Below, in pieces: positions 48,671-61,527 of a DNA stretch of 64,000 nt. This DNA is from Oenanthe sinensis (lineage: Eukaryota; Streptophyta; Magnoliopsida; Apiales; Apiaceae). Position 1 is the stretch's first letter. Each line of letters begins with the position of its first letter. Below the pieces are notes generated by a model. It did not search any database, was not told the DNA's origin, and worked only from the letters and a program-made list of their open reading frames with translations. A program made the position numbers and the translations under genes. The stretch is from NCBI GenBank assembly GCA_028671895.1, contig CM053802.1, positions 18,731,631 to 18,795,630 on the forward strand. Reading direction: 5' to 3'.

Positions 48671-51600
48671 ATGTCAGCTGAAGCTATATATGCCGCTCTT
48701 ACACAAAAGAAGTGGGGAGAGGTTATAGACTTATGCAGCAAGGATAAAAAGGAGGGTCCATTTCTGAAAATATCACTCAACCAAGACTCTGTTCTACAAC
48801 GGGCATTATACTCCGGAAATGTGAAGTTAGTTATGGAATTGCTGGATAATGCTAGAACACTTTTTAAAGAACGAGTAGAGTTTGAAGAGAAGCTGGTGAA
48901 TGATTTAAATATCAAGGGGAACACCGTTCTCCACGTGGCTGCAACTCAGGACGCTTGTGTCTTAGCTGCCGAAAAGATTCTCTCCTATGCAGGTCACTTG
49001 CTATTGGCCAAAAACAAAAAGGGAGAGACCCCTATCTTCTATGCTGTCCATTATGGCCAATTGAAAATGTTCCAGTTTCTTTACAAAGAAACCATAAAAA
49101 TGGTTCCTGATGAAGAAATTCGTCTCTTATTTTTTTACAAAACATCCCATAATTATGAACAAAGTTGCACTATACTTCACGTAGCCATCTACAACGAGCA
49201 TTTTGGTATGCCATCTCCTTTCAACTTATGTTAACAAAATGGAGTATTCTTGATTGTAATATATATCTCACTTTTATTTAACAGCCTGAGTGATCATGTT
49301 TATGTTTAATCTACATAACAGAACTGGCATTGTGGATAGCACAAACTATTCCAGATTTAATCAGTGTAATGGACCATCAGCAAATGACTGGTCTTCACAT
49401 GCTGGCTATGAATTCAACAGCCTTCAGACACCGGTACTGGAAATGGCTCAAGCACCTACTGCCCTCTACTTTTCGACCTTTTAGTAAGCAACCAAACTCT
49501 TTATATTCCAATACAACAAACACCTAATAAGTTGAAATTACAGGAGTTCCATAGACTGTCTCTGTTTATTAATTATGGTATGTGTAATTGTGGTTTCTAC
49601 ATACTTATGGTCTATCTTGATGTGTGCATATGTATGTGATACCATCAGCTGCTGAGATTTTAGGCCAAGATGCTAGTGATCATAAAGTAAAAGACGGAGG
49701 AGGTACGACTACTGATATAATGCCACATTGTTACCCGCTTATACAGATTGACGTTATTATTTTCTTGTCTAATATTTACAAAATATAACGTATTATTATT
49801 TTATACAAAATCTTTTAAAATTATTTATTGAAATATGGAAATCGGCTTTCCTCCCTCTTCCCCTAATCACATCAAGTTCTTCATTTTAATTATTATGAAA
49901 ATATAAAAGTTCTAATTTATCCTTATTTATGCCCACAATCTTAATATTTTTCGTGATTCCCCTTTTATATATATATATATATAAGCAAGTGATCAAATAG
50001 AAAATATCATAGAATAGAAAATAAAAAATAAGATCTAGATCATATATTCAATATAATCCAATGGCAATCAGGGGGCACCCCCACACAAATTAAATAAACA
50101 CTCTCACACACAATCTCACATAATTCCTCCGTTTTTAATTTAAGTTTTCCCGTTATTTAGTGAACGTTTTTTCAAATTTAACTTCACCACATTTTTCTCC
50201 ATCTCCCAACAATCAGTTTGCATACCATATGTGTCATATTCCGGTGACTTTTATTTTTCCGACGATTTCCATTATTTTTTACGAACCCAGGATATATAAT
50301 TTAGTGATTTCTGTGATACAAATTAGTGATTTCTATAATACAGATTAGTGGTTACTGTAATATAATTTAGTGATTGAAGTTCAGATCTGATAAGTGACTA
50401 ATTTATTTTAATTATAAATTATATTCACCAAAATATAATACATATGGTATGGAAACTGATCGTTGGGAGACGAAAAAAAATGCGGTGAAGTTAGATTTGA
50501 AAAAAACCTCGCAAATTGATGGAAAAAATCAAATTAAAAACGGAGGAGAATAGATGTGATTGTGTGTGTGAAGGTGTATTTAATTTGTGTGTTAGTGTGA
50601 CATGTATAAAGATAATGTTTTCTATTTCTCATTTAAGCTATCTTCTATTTGAGTAAGACTCTATATATATATATAATAGTTGATAATGTTATTTCCATAT
50701 TTTTATAAGGGTAACAAGAAGATCAATGAAATATGTAAACCATTTATTGTTAATATGCACACGTAAAAATATAAACTTAGATTTTAAAATAAAATTATTA
50801 TAAAATTTTTAATATTTGTTGTAATTATATAAATTTAAAACTTTTAAAGATGGTTAAGAGTAATACCATTATAACATTAATGGTATTAGTGTAAATAAAA
50901 ATTATTATTTGTAAGAAGATGTTAGGTAGTAATTAATATACATTATATAATATTATATTAATGTTATATATAATATTTTATACAGTATTAGGTTATTAAA
51001 AATTAAAATTAATTTATCATTTACACATATATTTAGTTCAATTTTATTAATATTATGAAATTATATAATATATTAAGGTTTAAAAAAAATAAACTTGAAA
51101 ATCAAATTAATTACAGAAAAATGTTAAATTCAATAATAATAATAATATATACTAGCTTACATAAGATATAGTATATTTGGATTATTCTTATATATGATAT
51201 AAATTTTATTTTATTTTAATAATATTTATTTCTTTCATTATATTTTAAAATTATATAATTTATAAAATTTTAATAAATTATGATATTAGTGATATTAAAT
51301 AAAATAATAAATTACAATTTTAAATAAATTTTAGCAATATTAAATTTAAATGTGTAAAATGATTGGGTAAAATTATTTTATATGATAATATATTATAAAT
51401 AGAATTATTAATATGAATATATGTAATTCAAGTTATAATGTAAATTTGATATAATTTAAAATTTTAGGTAAATAAAAAGTTTAAGATAACTAAATTATAT
51501 TTTGATTAAATGAATTGATTATAAATATATAAGTGATTATGACAGTAGAGTGTAGATAAATTATAAGTAGATGATAGTATTTTATTTTTTTAAATCTTTA

Positions 51601-54566
51601 ATCGAATTGTATGAATTTCTTCAGTTTTGTCATTATTTAAATTTGATTTTTTAACGAGGTAATAACTAAAATACCTATAAAATGAATATAGATGGCCCAA
51701 AATACCTCTTGACAGAAAAGAGACCCTATGTACCAACCAAGCACGAATTATGTTAATGCGTATAGTTGTAATAAAATAATTACCCAACGTATTGTATATA
51801 ACTATATATTACATGTTATACAATTATATTGTATACATTAAAAAAGGTGTGTGGGCCATGTATGTATAAAATCATTCATGTGCATTTGAATAGTGATGGA
51901 CATAAGATATGTGAATTATGTCATATATGTGTTCAACTTTAAAAATTCAGCTTGAAACACCCAAGAAGCAAATGCGTATAGCTGATTGCGTAAATTTGAA
52001 ATATGTATAGTTACACACCTATTATATACTCCCTCCGTCCCACCCAATTGTTATCACTTTTTTTTCACTTTCTGGCACGCATTTTAAGGCGGATTTTAAG
52101 GATAGTTCCATAACTTATTTTTAAAATTTTCTTTTTTTGTATAAAAATAGGATTGTTCTATTTTTATACAAAAAAGGAAAATTTCAAAAATAAATTATGG
52201 AACTATCCTCAAAATTCACCTTAAAATGCGTGCCAGACACCCCATTTTGAAATGATAACAACTCAACGGGACGGAGGGAGAATATAGTAAGACTATGGGC
52301 GCGTATCTTATATGCGTAGATCAGAATTGCGTATTTAGTAGGTATTTAGGGTCGTGTCTCCCGTTTCTTGGTGTTTTGATAACTCTTTCTTTATAAAAAG
52401 ACAATTAAGGCCTTCACCCCTTTTTAACTCTAATAATTTTTTAGCTAGTTAAGTAAATAATAAGTATATCATATTTAGTTGGCATGAAGGTTAGAATTTT
52501 AATATTTTTTATCAATACAATTTTGGAAACTTTTTAAAATGAAAATATTTTAATATATTTTTGGTGAAACTCAAATTTTGGCCTTACCATAGTAATAGTA
52601 AAATAGTAAAATTATTTATTTTTAATTTGTTGGATAATTTTAATTGATAAGATATATGTTTGTTAAATGAATATTCATATATTTAACAAATGAATATCAG
52701 GCCTTTGGCATTTTTGTAGAGTATATATATCATACAATAAGCATTTGGCATTTTAGTAGAGTATTTTATAGGAAATAGGACAATTATTTTTAAATATGTA
52801 TTCCAAAATTATTTCATACAAAAGATAATTATTTTGTAATGGAACTTGTATAAAGCAGTTGGTAAAATCGTTTCACTCGACTGTCTACTAAATCAATTTT
52901 GTTTGTGTGGGAATTATCAAAGTTGAATCAAGTTCTACAATGACAATTCCCTTTTGGACTAAGTTTAAAAAAGAATATCGAGGTTATCTAGCTGCTCTGG
53001 AACTGGGCACCTTACTAGTTAAGAAAGATACAAAGTGGATAGCGAGGCTAGGAACTAATGCTGAATCAGATTCTTCTGAAGACGACAGTTCTGGCTCGGG
53101 GTCTGCAGGGAACTCGAAGAATGCAGATGAGGAATCAGTGAAACCACGAAAACCAAAACCACCAACACCGTTGATCCTGGCAATAAAATTCGGATGCATG
53201 GAAATAGCTCTTCAGATCATAAAGGAACACCCTCAAACAGTTGAGCAAGTAGATGAGGAATATGGCTCAATTTTACACCTGGCGATTAAATATAGGAGGA
53301 TAGAGATATTTGATGAAGTGGAGAATATGGAGATGCAGATGAGGAGGCTGGCGAGACTTCAGGACAAAGATAAAAACTCCATTTTGCATATGGTTGCTCT
53401 AAATACCACAAAAGTTAAAGCTAAGAATGGCACTGATAACTCCATTTTGGATATGCTTGCTCTAAATACCCGAAAAGTAGAAGCAGCTAAGAATGTCAGT
53501 GATGCCATTTTGCATATGGTTGCTCTAAATAACCAAAAAGTAGAAGCTGATAAGAATGTCAGTGATGCCATTTTGCATATGGTTGCTCTAAATATCCCAA
53601 AAGTAGAAGCAGATAAGAATGTCAGTGATGAGACTTCAACTAATACACCCAAACGATGGCCTTGGGAAGCTGAAGAGCTCAACTACGAATCACGCAGCCC
53701 TGCTTTTATATTGCAAGATGACCTAGTCTTGTTTGAGGTGTATATGCTTTGCGTATATTGATTATACAATATTACATGCATCAGAATCCGGATTATTAGT
53801 ATTTAAAAGTTAATTAACTAATTTTTTGTTTTTTCCAAATAAAATGCAGCGCGTGGAAGAAATTCTCAAGACTCACTACCATAAAATCCCAAACAAAGAT
53901 CTTGAAACACCCGATCAGTTATTTGCTGCAAAGAAAGAACCACTTCGAGAGGATGCCCAAGAATGGATGAAGCGAACAGCAGAAAACTGTTCCCTCGTTG
54001 CTGTCCTCATTGCGACGGTTGCCTTTGCAGCAGCATATACGGTACCAGGAGGCACAGATGATAAAGATGGTTATCCCCGTCTTCTGGATCAAACATTCTT
54101 CATGGTGTTTACTGTTGCTGACGTTCTTTCTCTTGCATCCACATTAACAGCTGTTGTAGTGTTTCTTTCCATCCTTTGTTCATCATACCGATTAAAAGAT
54201 TTCAAGGTGATGCTTCCAAGGAGTCTAATGTTTGGAATATTATGCCTAATATTCTCCTTAACAATGATGATGTTGGCATTCGCAGCAACAATCATTCTTA
54301 TGATCAAGAATAGGCAGAACTGGACTAAAATCGCCTTATATGCTGTTGCATTTCTCCCTATCAGCGTGTTGGTTTCAACATACTTGCCTTTCTATCTCCC
54401 ACTAATGCAAACAGTTTATTACACCATGGACAAAGTAAAGTTAATCTTGCCTGAGTTTGATGATCCAAAAAAAGAAAAAATAATTACTTGGTTTAATCGT
54501 CTCAAATCCAGCCTCTCCAAAAACAAAGAATCCACAACTTCGCCTGAGCCTAGTAATAAAGTTTAA
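48671..54566 (+). CDS. Ankyrin-repeat protein with PGG membrane domain (ACD6/ITN1-like)
   Basis: Members sit in the plasma membrane or ER and act in defence, salicylate and salt signalling. Five exons: 48671-49205, 49322-49483, 49649-49702, 52923-53737 and 53850-54566. All phases fit; 2283 nt, 760 residues. The start is MSAEAIYAALTQKKWGEVID; an upstream in-frame TTG is not used. Ankyrin repeats: NIKGNTVLHVAAT, NKKGETPIFYAVHYG, SCTILHVAIY, MTGLHMLAMN in exons 1-2, and PLILAIKFGCMEIALQII and GSILHLAIKYRRIEIF in exon 4. An acidic linker (SDSSEDDSSGSGS) precedes the latter. Four 21-residue repeats follow (about 403-490). Exon 5 has WMKRTAENCSLVAVLIATVA then AAYTVPGG, the PGG signature, and four membrane helices. 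Intron 3 (3.2 kb) carries two MITEs. The exon-4 acceptor (TCAAAG) is weak but keeps the frame. Confidence 0.9.
49984..50661. mobile_element. Micron-like MITE inserted in (TA)n, copy A
   Basis: A palindromic 678-bp element lies in intron 3 of the ankyrin-PGG gene. It is bounded by (TA)n on both sides (49966-49983 and 50662-50674). The arms pair as reverse complements: CTCCGTTTTTAATTTAAG on the left and CAAATTAAAAACGGAGGAG on the right. The ends carry TCAAATAGAAAAT and ATTTGAGTAAGACTC. The centre has several AGTGATTTCTGT-type repeats. It shares its whole layout with copy B at 60782-61480. No coding capacity. Confidence 0.8.
52029..52280. mobile_element. Stowaway MITE, almost completely palindromic
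   Basis: The ends are CTCCCTCCGTCCC and GGGACGGAGGGAG, a perfect Stowaway pair, with TA before the left end. The 252-bp sequence folds back nearly end to end (TTCTTTTTTTGTATAAAAAT against ATTTTTATACAAAAAAGGAA). It lies in intron 3 of the ankyrin-PGG gene. Confidence 0.9.
53378..53629 (+). repeat. 4 x 63-bp in-frame tandem repeat in ankyrin-PGG exon 4
   Basis: The motif ATTTTGCATATGGTTGCTCT or a close variant starts at 53381, 53444, 53507 and 53570, an exact 63-bp period. Each unit codes for 21 residues of the form ILHMVALN--KVEA-KNVSDA. The last two units are nearly identical and the first is the most diverged. Confidence 0.95.
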
Positions 54567-55774
54567 ACTACACGAATTAGCTAGAGTTCATCAATCCCAT
54601 CTTTGTCGGTCTTTATTTCTACTTCTATACATGTTGAATAAATAACTGGGAAGCAATGTGGTCATCAGCTCTCCAGGAGTTTGCATTCAAATACAAGTAA
54701 TATTGTAATTTATTTATTTTTTGTCAGGAAGTAATATTGTAATGTTTAAATATGTATGCAAGATTTTGTACGTGAATAAAGTAATTTACCAGCTGTTGTT
54801 GTTCCTAGAAAAAATGCAATAATATGTTTCACTTTTTAGTTTGTAGTTTATTGTTTTTTAATATAACCTTACAAATGAGTACCTTGGGGTGAGCCAGATG
54901 AGTACTTTGGAATGAGCCAGAGTCGAACCAATGACCTAGGACGATGACAGAGGATAAAACCTTTATCACTTGGGACTTAGCTATCCAATCGTACTCTTTA
55001 AGTTTATTGTTAGTTCGGTAAATAGTTATAAATATACGTACAATATAAATCTTATTACTATTTAGTAGGAACAAAATCACAATCGTCAAGTTACTTGCTT
55101 GGGTATCTAATATTTATGGCATAAACTTTGGTATTGTAACATTCTCAGTTCGTCGGCGTGCAACCAACGATGATTGAGTAGAAGCTGATGCAATGATGTT
55201 GCCATGTTGGTACGGCTTTTTGAGCTTTGAAACAAAATAAATATATTGAAAATCTTCAGCTGGATGATATAGTTTTAAGATTAATTTTTTTTATCTTGTG
55301 GGGAACACTTTGTGTGTGTGTGTCTGCGAGAGATCTGGGCAATAACTTGTTCTGTTTTAGTTCTTTAGAATCACTTTCGTACCCAAGCACGGGATGCGGC
55401 TTGGCTCCGTAACTATTCCAATAAAGTGGTTTAGTTGTTCCGAATCTAAAAAATCAGGATGACAGATATCTGCATCAGTAAAATGATGCAATCTTGTCAA
55501 GGCAAAGCTTGGCAGCTAGCAATACCCACATAAAAGTTCATGATAATATATATTGAGCCCTTGTTACCTACAGAAATTGTAAATCAAGAACAACGCTCAC
55601 TAGTCTTTTAGACAGGGCTACGAATATGAAACTACAACGCAACTTATGAACCCATACTATTTGTAGTCTAAAGAACAAGTTAAGGCGAACACCGCAAAAG
55701 ATGAAAGCACCTCATAGACCTATTTTCTCTTCTGATTTGGCAACCAAGTCACTAAAAATCCCACACTTGTCTTA
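54567..55774. other. Spacer between convergent ankyrin-PGG and expansin genes
   Basis: Holds the 3' regions of both genes, which point toward each other. A SINE-like fragment lies at about 54877-54995 (listed). No further gene is seen. Confidence 0.5.
54877..54995 (-). mobile_element. tRNA-derived SINE fragment
   Basis: On the minus strand, TAGCTAAGTCCCAAGTG (54967-54983) is A-box-like, and GGTTCGACTCT (54919-54929) is a clear B box about 40 bases later, the usual pol III spacing. A stretch containing two imperfect GAGCCAGA/GTACTTTGG-type repeats follows. No target duplication was found. Confidence 0.5.
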
Positions 55775-57392
55775 TCAGAAGTAAAAATTATGCCGAGAGA
55801 TATAAGTAACCATTGGAAGCCAGTCTTTCGTAATGACATCTACTGCTAAGAGAGTTTTTGCACTTGAGAGTGAGGTTTTCACTGAAAATGGTCCCTTTAA
55901 TGGTCCTCCATTCATGATCCAATTTGCTCCCCATGAATGACTCATCTCTAACCACCCATTTGAACCTGCCTGCACAGTCCACACACCAATACATTGAATT
56001 TACTGATTTGATCCATGTTACAAAAGATTCAATGTGTTTGGCTCCATTTGACAAACATGTGTAATATAGTGGCGTTTGTACAGAAAAGCAAAGAGGTTCA
56101 ACTGGTAGAAGTTAAAGTTGGAGGTACAATTTTACTCTCTCGTCCCAATTCAAAGGTCTTGTTTAACTGTTTTTTTGGTCAATTTTGCCAAAGGGAAAAA
56201 ATGCAGTAGAAATCCGACGGGAAAATATGCAGAAGTCGAAATCAGAATTTTGGCATGTTTATTGATAATGAGAAGTCGATGGTTAAAGTATTAGTGTAAA
56301 TATAATTTTTCTTACAATTAGTAAAAAAAAATTATGCGACTGAATTGGTTGTCTAATATGAAATAGAGAGCTAAAGAAAATCAGAAGAATAAGAATACCT
56401 CTTTAATATGCATAGATCCAATATCGCCATCTCCATTCTCAAATTCCACCAACAGAGAAAGCCAGTTAGGTGTTGATCCTTCATTCACGCGAAATGCAAC
56501 GTTTTTCCCCGGGTATGCACACGATGTCCTATATACAACATTCATTTACATACAAATTATTTGATAATAATCAAGTAGCCTACTAGTGAAAAAATTATAT
56601 ATATATAACCACTCACTCATTATTTAACCTTTAGTACATCTTGTAAGATAGAATGGAAAAATTCCAATTAAAACCAAGCAGAAAAAGATTTAAGATGGCA
56701 GGGATCACGCCACGATTACGGAGCTGGTCTTGTTCACCAGGAATAGCCATGCTGCCAAATGCAGCACCACCGATATCGAATTGAGTGCGTGCGGGGGAGC
56801 CGGGACACTCGTCAGTGATAATAACAGTAACGGGTCTCCGAGAACAAATGGACTTGTCCAAGCACATGACATTGTAACATTCACCACAACCCTGGCCACC
56901 TTTGAACAGAATGGGACTCGCTGCTCCAGCTCTTCCCCTGAATGGTTCCGCATCAACCATTGGTCCGTATCCACATGCACCACCTACATTATTTAATTTA
57001 CAAAAACATAAATCACATAACATGTCACGATTATTTAAAAGGTCCAGCCGTGTTATTTCATTATGTCTTCGATTCTCGTATCTAAAAAATAAAATTAAAA
57101 AATCGTGCATAAAAATTATGAGATAACGATTGTGTTAAAATGTAACATTTTAAAAAATATGGTTTCGAATAGCTTAAAATATGGTTTCGAATAGCTTAAA
57201 ACGTAAATTACCATCACTACCATCGCCTTCAGGGCTACCATACCACGAAGCCACAGCAGGAAGCCAATTGAGGTCAGTCTCAGATACACTGTCGACGGGA
57301 GTGGCGGAGGTGGCGAAAGAATAAACGGGCAACAGCAGCAGCAGCTGGAAACAGAGGGGTTGTGCTATAGATAAGCGGTAAAAACCGTCCAT
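55775..57392 (-). CDS. EXPB3: Beta-expansin (EXPB3-like)
   Basis: Secreted wall-loosening protein. Exons: 57212-57392, 56638-56986, 56399-56528 and 55775-55969; phases fit, 284 residues. I took MDGFYRLSIAQPL (57392) as start because it directly precedes the hydrophobic signal peptide; an in-frame ATG lies at 57413. Domain 1 has ASWYGSPEGDGSDGGACGYG, FKGGQGCGECYNVMCLD and VTVIITDECPG. Domain 2 has GDIGSMHIKE, GWLEMSHSWGANW and LKGPFSVK. Oddities: the usual HFD motif reads QFD, one to three residues are missing just before it, and exon 2 carries about 14 extra hydrophobic residues between NRGVIPAIL and SYKM before TSCAYPGKN. The exon-2 donor at 56637 is the only one I found that keeps phase, so the insert may be an annotation artefact or a real defect. 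Confidence 0.88.
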
Positions 57393-57500
57393 TATATTAT
57401 TCAAGTTACTCAACTAACTTTACTAGCAACGTTTTTTCTGTTCTGTTGTGCTTGTAATAAACTACAGGTGATACTTTGCTATGAGCATATGTTTGTATGT

Positions 57501-57510
57501 TCATATATAG
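57501..57510 (-). promoter_or_regulatory. Possible TATA box of the beta-expansin gene
   Basis: CTATATATGA on the minus strand, about 110 bases upstream of the ATG at 57392. Spacing is plausible; AT-rich context lowers certainty. Confidence 0.45.
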
Positions 57511-59629
57511 ACGCACACAAATTGTTCTCTCTTCGTACATGGTAAATTTGACATTAAATGTGAATATGTGAATCTTTTCTAAATGTTAAGAGATATTGTA
57601 GTTGCTCTATATTATGGTAAAAAGCAATTGTAGGATATTGTAGTTGCTCTATGTTATGTTACAAATCAATATACTTGGAAATAATTTACATTAACGATAG
57701 TAATTTCGAATGAGAAGATTACAATTTGAATAATTTATACTTATATTTGTAGCGTTTACCCTCGGACCGACCGGCCGGCGTTAATCGTGTCTGATGATCC
57801 CCTTGCCTTTTACACCTTTTTCCTATAAAATGATACCCTTGATTTCAGTTATCAAACTCAAGTCCACTTATTAACATATATTGATTTTTTTTTTGACAAA
57901 ACCTATATAGAAAGTTTTAGAATATTTAACACTTTTTTTTAAAGATATTTAGCACTTGCTTTTCTTTAAAAAGAAAAAGTAAATATTTTTGGGACATATA
58001 AATTATAAAATTTGGTCGAAAAAAAAAATAATCCCCCGATGCTTGGTGGTATTGTAAAATATACAGTGAAGCTAAGGAGCAAAGCATGGTATAATTGTCT
58101 CGCTGGGAAAAAAATTATGTATGTACCATAAATTGTAAATTTGGGAGTTAATATTAATAAATTAAAATCATAAATTGGCAATCCGCTTGTAGTAGAACAA
58201 GTATCGAGCTTTTTTATTAAGGCCATTACTTAAGCTTTGGACAAAAATTAGCTTCCGGTATTTTTGTGTTATTTGCAACAGTACTAGAGAATTATGTTCA
58301 AGATTCCCAACTATTGTATATTAGAAAAATGATTATAAATAAATTAAATTTTTATATTTATAATAGATAATTTAGATTTTTATATCTATAAGATCATATA
58401 TTTTTGTTAAAATATGTTCGAATGCCAGCATTATATACAGTATAAATAGATAATAAACGAATTAATATATTATATATAGAGAAAAATGGGTTTGAAATTA
58501 TCTTCAAACACTTTAAATTTATAAATATAACAATCACGTTATGTCTTTATACAATCCTCCCATTTTTATATTAGTTTTTCCTTTAACCTCATATAACAGT
58601 TAACACTCACAAGCTTATATTTATTTTTATTAATATGTAATATAACATTTTATAATATTAAGAATTTATGTTAATACATATTATATATTTTCTTATTTTA
58701 TATAAATTTATTAAAGATGTGTGTGAAAATAAATTAATTAAAAGAATTATTTTAATAATAATTAAAAATTATATATATTTAATAATTTTTTATTTAACAT
58801 AAATATGTACCTTATATTATTTAATGTCATTTATTTATAAATATCCCCATTTTTATATTAAATTTTCTTTTCACATCGGTTAACGCTCCGAGGTCTTCAA
58901 GAACAAGAATCTATTAATTATAATAACAACTTTAATATTTTATAATAAGAAATATAATATATATTTTAATAGTTCATATTTGAAATATAATATATATCAT
59001 ATCTTATTCATATCACATAAAATTATGCAAAAGAAACACAATACAACAAGATTCGTTTCTTCTTCAAAAAAGAAAAAGAATTCGTCTCAAATGAATATGT
59101 GAAATATTTAAAGGGTTAAATGACTAATACATCATTGAAGTCTCTAATAACTTATAAATGGATTATCAAGTTAAAAAAATTTAGAGCCAATCAGTTGAAC
59201 AGATGAAAAAATTGTAAGTTGATTGCTTCTGTTAAACACGTTAAATATTTAACGGTTTATTGATATGGACTTGCTTAAATGGCATAACCCATTAGAATTA
59301 AGATTAACGGTTTATTTAATGGTTTAATCATTCTAGCCGTCATTTCTCTACTTTCCAGACCTTCATCCCTTTATCAATTAAATCCCTTCACTCTCTCATC
59401 CCCTCTTCTATTTACTCGTTTTTTCAATAAAATCGAGATCTAATCTTTTTTAGATGAGATCTTGTTAGGTACCTTTCTATCAAGGTTGTTAATCGTGCCC
59501 ATCTTTTTGGGATGTTAGTGCGTTATGTTTTGATATTTTTGTGTCTTGTTACGGGTTTTCGTATTTTTTCTTAGAAGGATTTATATGGTATTTTGAAAGA
59601 TTTATAAGACTCGCATCGAATTAGGGACG

Positions 59630-59840
59630 GTGATAGAAATCGCAAGAACTCGCATTTCACAACAAAAAATTGTTCATATTTTGGAGGTATGTGTTCCTCC
59701 AATATCAGTTGATGTAACTGATAATTCTGAACATTGGACTACATATGACACTTATGTGAATTTCAATTGTGATGCTACTAGTTTCATAACTGATGTAAGT
59801 TGGATTGCTCGAGATGTCATTGTAATACTTTTTACATTAA
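59630..59840 (+). pseudogene. Short LINE RNase H scrap
   Basis: The frame reads YVNFNCDATSFITDVSWIARD, resembling the opening strand of the LINE RNase H-like domain (V-NCDA--------GWIARD). It is preceded by W and followed by decayed sequence. The resemblance is short, so the call is tentative. Confidence 0.4.
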
Positions 59841-60714
59841 AGAATTTGGATATTCTATGTGTAGATTGCTCGAGATGTCATTATAATACTTTTTAGATTA
59901 AAATTTTGGATATTCTATGTGTTAATCGATTTGAAATCAAAACAACTATTTGTTTAGCTTGTTTTTTATTTTACAATTAGGTTGTAGTTGACAGTTAGGG
60001 GTTTGTCCTGACTGAGTTCCAATGTTTTAATAAATTTTTCGCTTTAGGTAAAAAAAATGGCATAACCCATTCAATAAATATTTAATAATATTTTAATCAA
60101 AATTCAAAATAACCCGACTCATTTTTTTTTAAATAACTTAATGAATGTTAGGGTCAAATAATTCATCCTCCTCGCTTATCTCTTTCAAAAATAAGTTCTC
60201 CAAACTCTGATAATAATAGCAGCTTACAGGGAGATCAATGAACAACAAGTTCAAATATAATAGATATTGTGTATTCATATTCAGGCTAGAGTTTGGATAA
60301 CTCAGAGCATCTACGACATTAGTTAAATTTGGTAGCTAAAATATGATTAGTTAAAAATTTGTCAAACGAGGTTTTACTCCAGTAGCATTAGCTATATTTA
60401 AAAATAATATTTTATTATTATTTTGAATAATTAATTGACTAATATAATATAGTATAATAAGTATAATGGTTAGTTATAATTTAAAAATAATTATATTTTG
60501 AATAATAATTTTTTAATAAAAATTAAATTTTATTAATATTAATATTGATTGATCATAAATATGTAATCATATATTTAGAATATTAAATCAAAATTTTAGT
60601 AATCTATTGTACATGAATATATTTATATAATTCTAATTCTAATAAAATTAAGTAATTTTTTAAATTAATTATATTATATGCTTATATTTTTAAAGATAAT
60701 ATTTTATAATTATT

Positions 60715-60721
<7 letters not shown>

Positions 60722-60781
<60 letters not shown>
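60722..60781. repeat. (TA)n microsatellite left of MITE copy B
   Basis: About 60 bases of uninterrupted TA. Confidence 0.95.
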
Positions 60782-60786
<5 letters not shown>

Positions 60787-61476
60787 CCTGCTCAAATAGA
60801 AAATAGCTTAAATGAGAAATAGAAAACCTTATCATTATAACTGCCACACCCACACACAAATTATATACACCCTCACACAAATTATATACACCCTCACACA
60901 CACAATCTCATCTATTCTCCTCCGTTTTTAATTTGATTTTTCCCGTTAATTGACAAAGTTTTTTTCAAATCTAACTTCACCGCATTTTTTTCCATCTCTC
61001 AACGATCAGTTTTCATACCATATGTGCTATATTTCGGCAAATATAATTTATAATTAAAATAAATTCGTCACTTATCAGATTCAAACTTCAATCACTAAAA
61101 TATATTACAGAAACCACTAATTTGTATTATAGAAATCACTAATTTATATTACAGAAATCACTAAATTATATATCCTGGGTTCACAAAAAATAATGGAAAT
61201 CGTCGAAAAAATAAAAGCCACCGGAATATATCACATATGGTATGCAAACTGATTGTTGGGAGATGGAGAAAAATGTGGTGAAGTTAAATTTGAAAAAAAC
61301 TTCACTAATTAACGGGAAAAATCAAATTAAAAACGGAGGGATTATGTGGGATTGGGTGTATGAGGGTGTATTTGATTTGTGTGTGGATGCACCCCCTTGC
61401 CATTAGATTAGATTGAATATGTGGTGTAGATCTTATTTTCTATTTTCTATTCTAAGTTATTTTCTATTTGAGCAGC

Positions 61477-61480
<4 letters not shown>
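60782..61480. mobile_element. Micron-like MITE inserted in (TA)n, copy B
   Basis: A 699-bp palindromic element with (TA)n on both sides (60722-60781 and 61481-61522). The ends are inverted: AGGGTCCTGCTCAAATAGAA on the left and TTCTATTTGAGCAGCACCT on the right. The arms share CTCCGTTTTTAATTTGATTT, TCACCGCATTTTTT and CATACCATATGTG with copy A. The centre has AGAAATCACTAATTT repeats. The layout and target match copy A, so they are one family. Confidence 0.85.

Positions 61481-61522
<42 letters not shown>
61481..61522. repeat. (TA)n microsatellite right of MITE copy B
   Basis: About 42 bases of uninterrupted TA. Confidence 0.95.

Positions 61523-61527
<5 letters not shown>

Larger units (their letters stand above)
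57393..60720. other. Expansin upstream region and AT-rich spacer
   Basis: The left part holds the expansin promoter. The only recognisable item is the RNase H scrap at about 59640-59830 (listed). The rest is AT-rich, with stops in all frames. Confidence 0.5.

Noticed and set aside
53359..53682. 107-residue minus-strand frame in ankyrin exon 4
   Set aside because: It is the complement of the 63-bp coding repeat; the period of 63 keeps an antisense frame open by chance.
60719..60901. Minus-strand frame with a long IYIY tail
   Set aside because: It is a translation of the (TA)n microsatellite and MITE end, not a gene.
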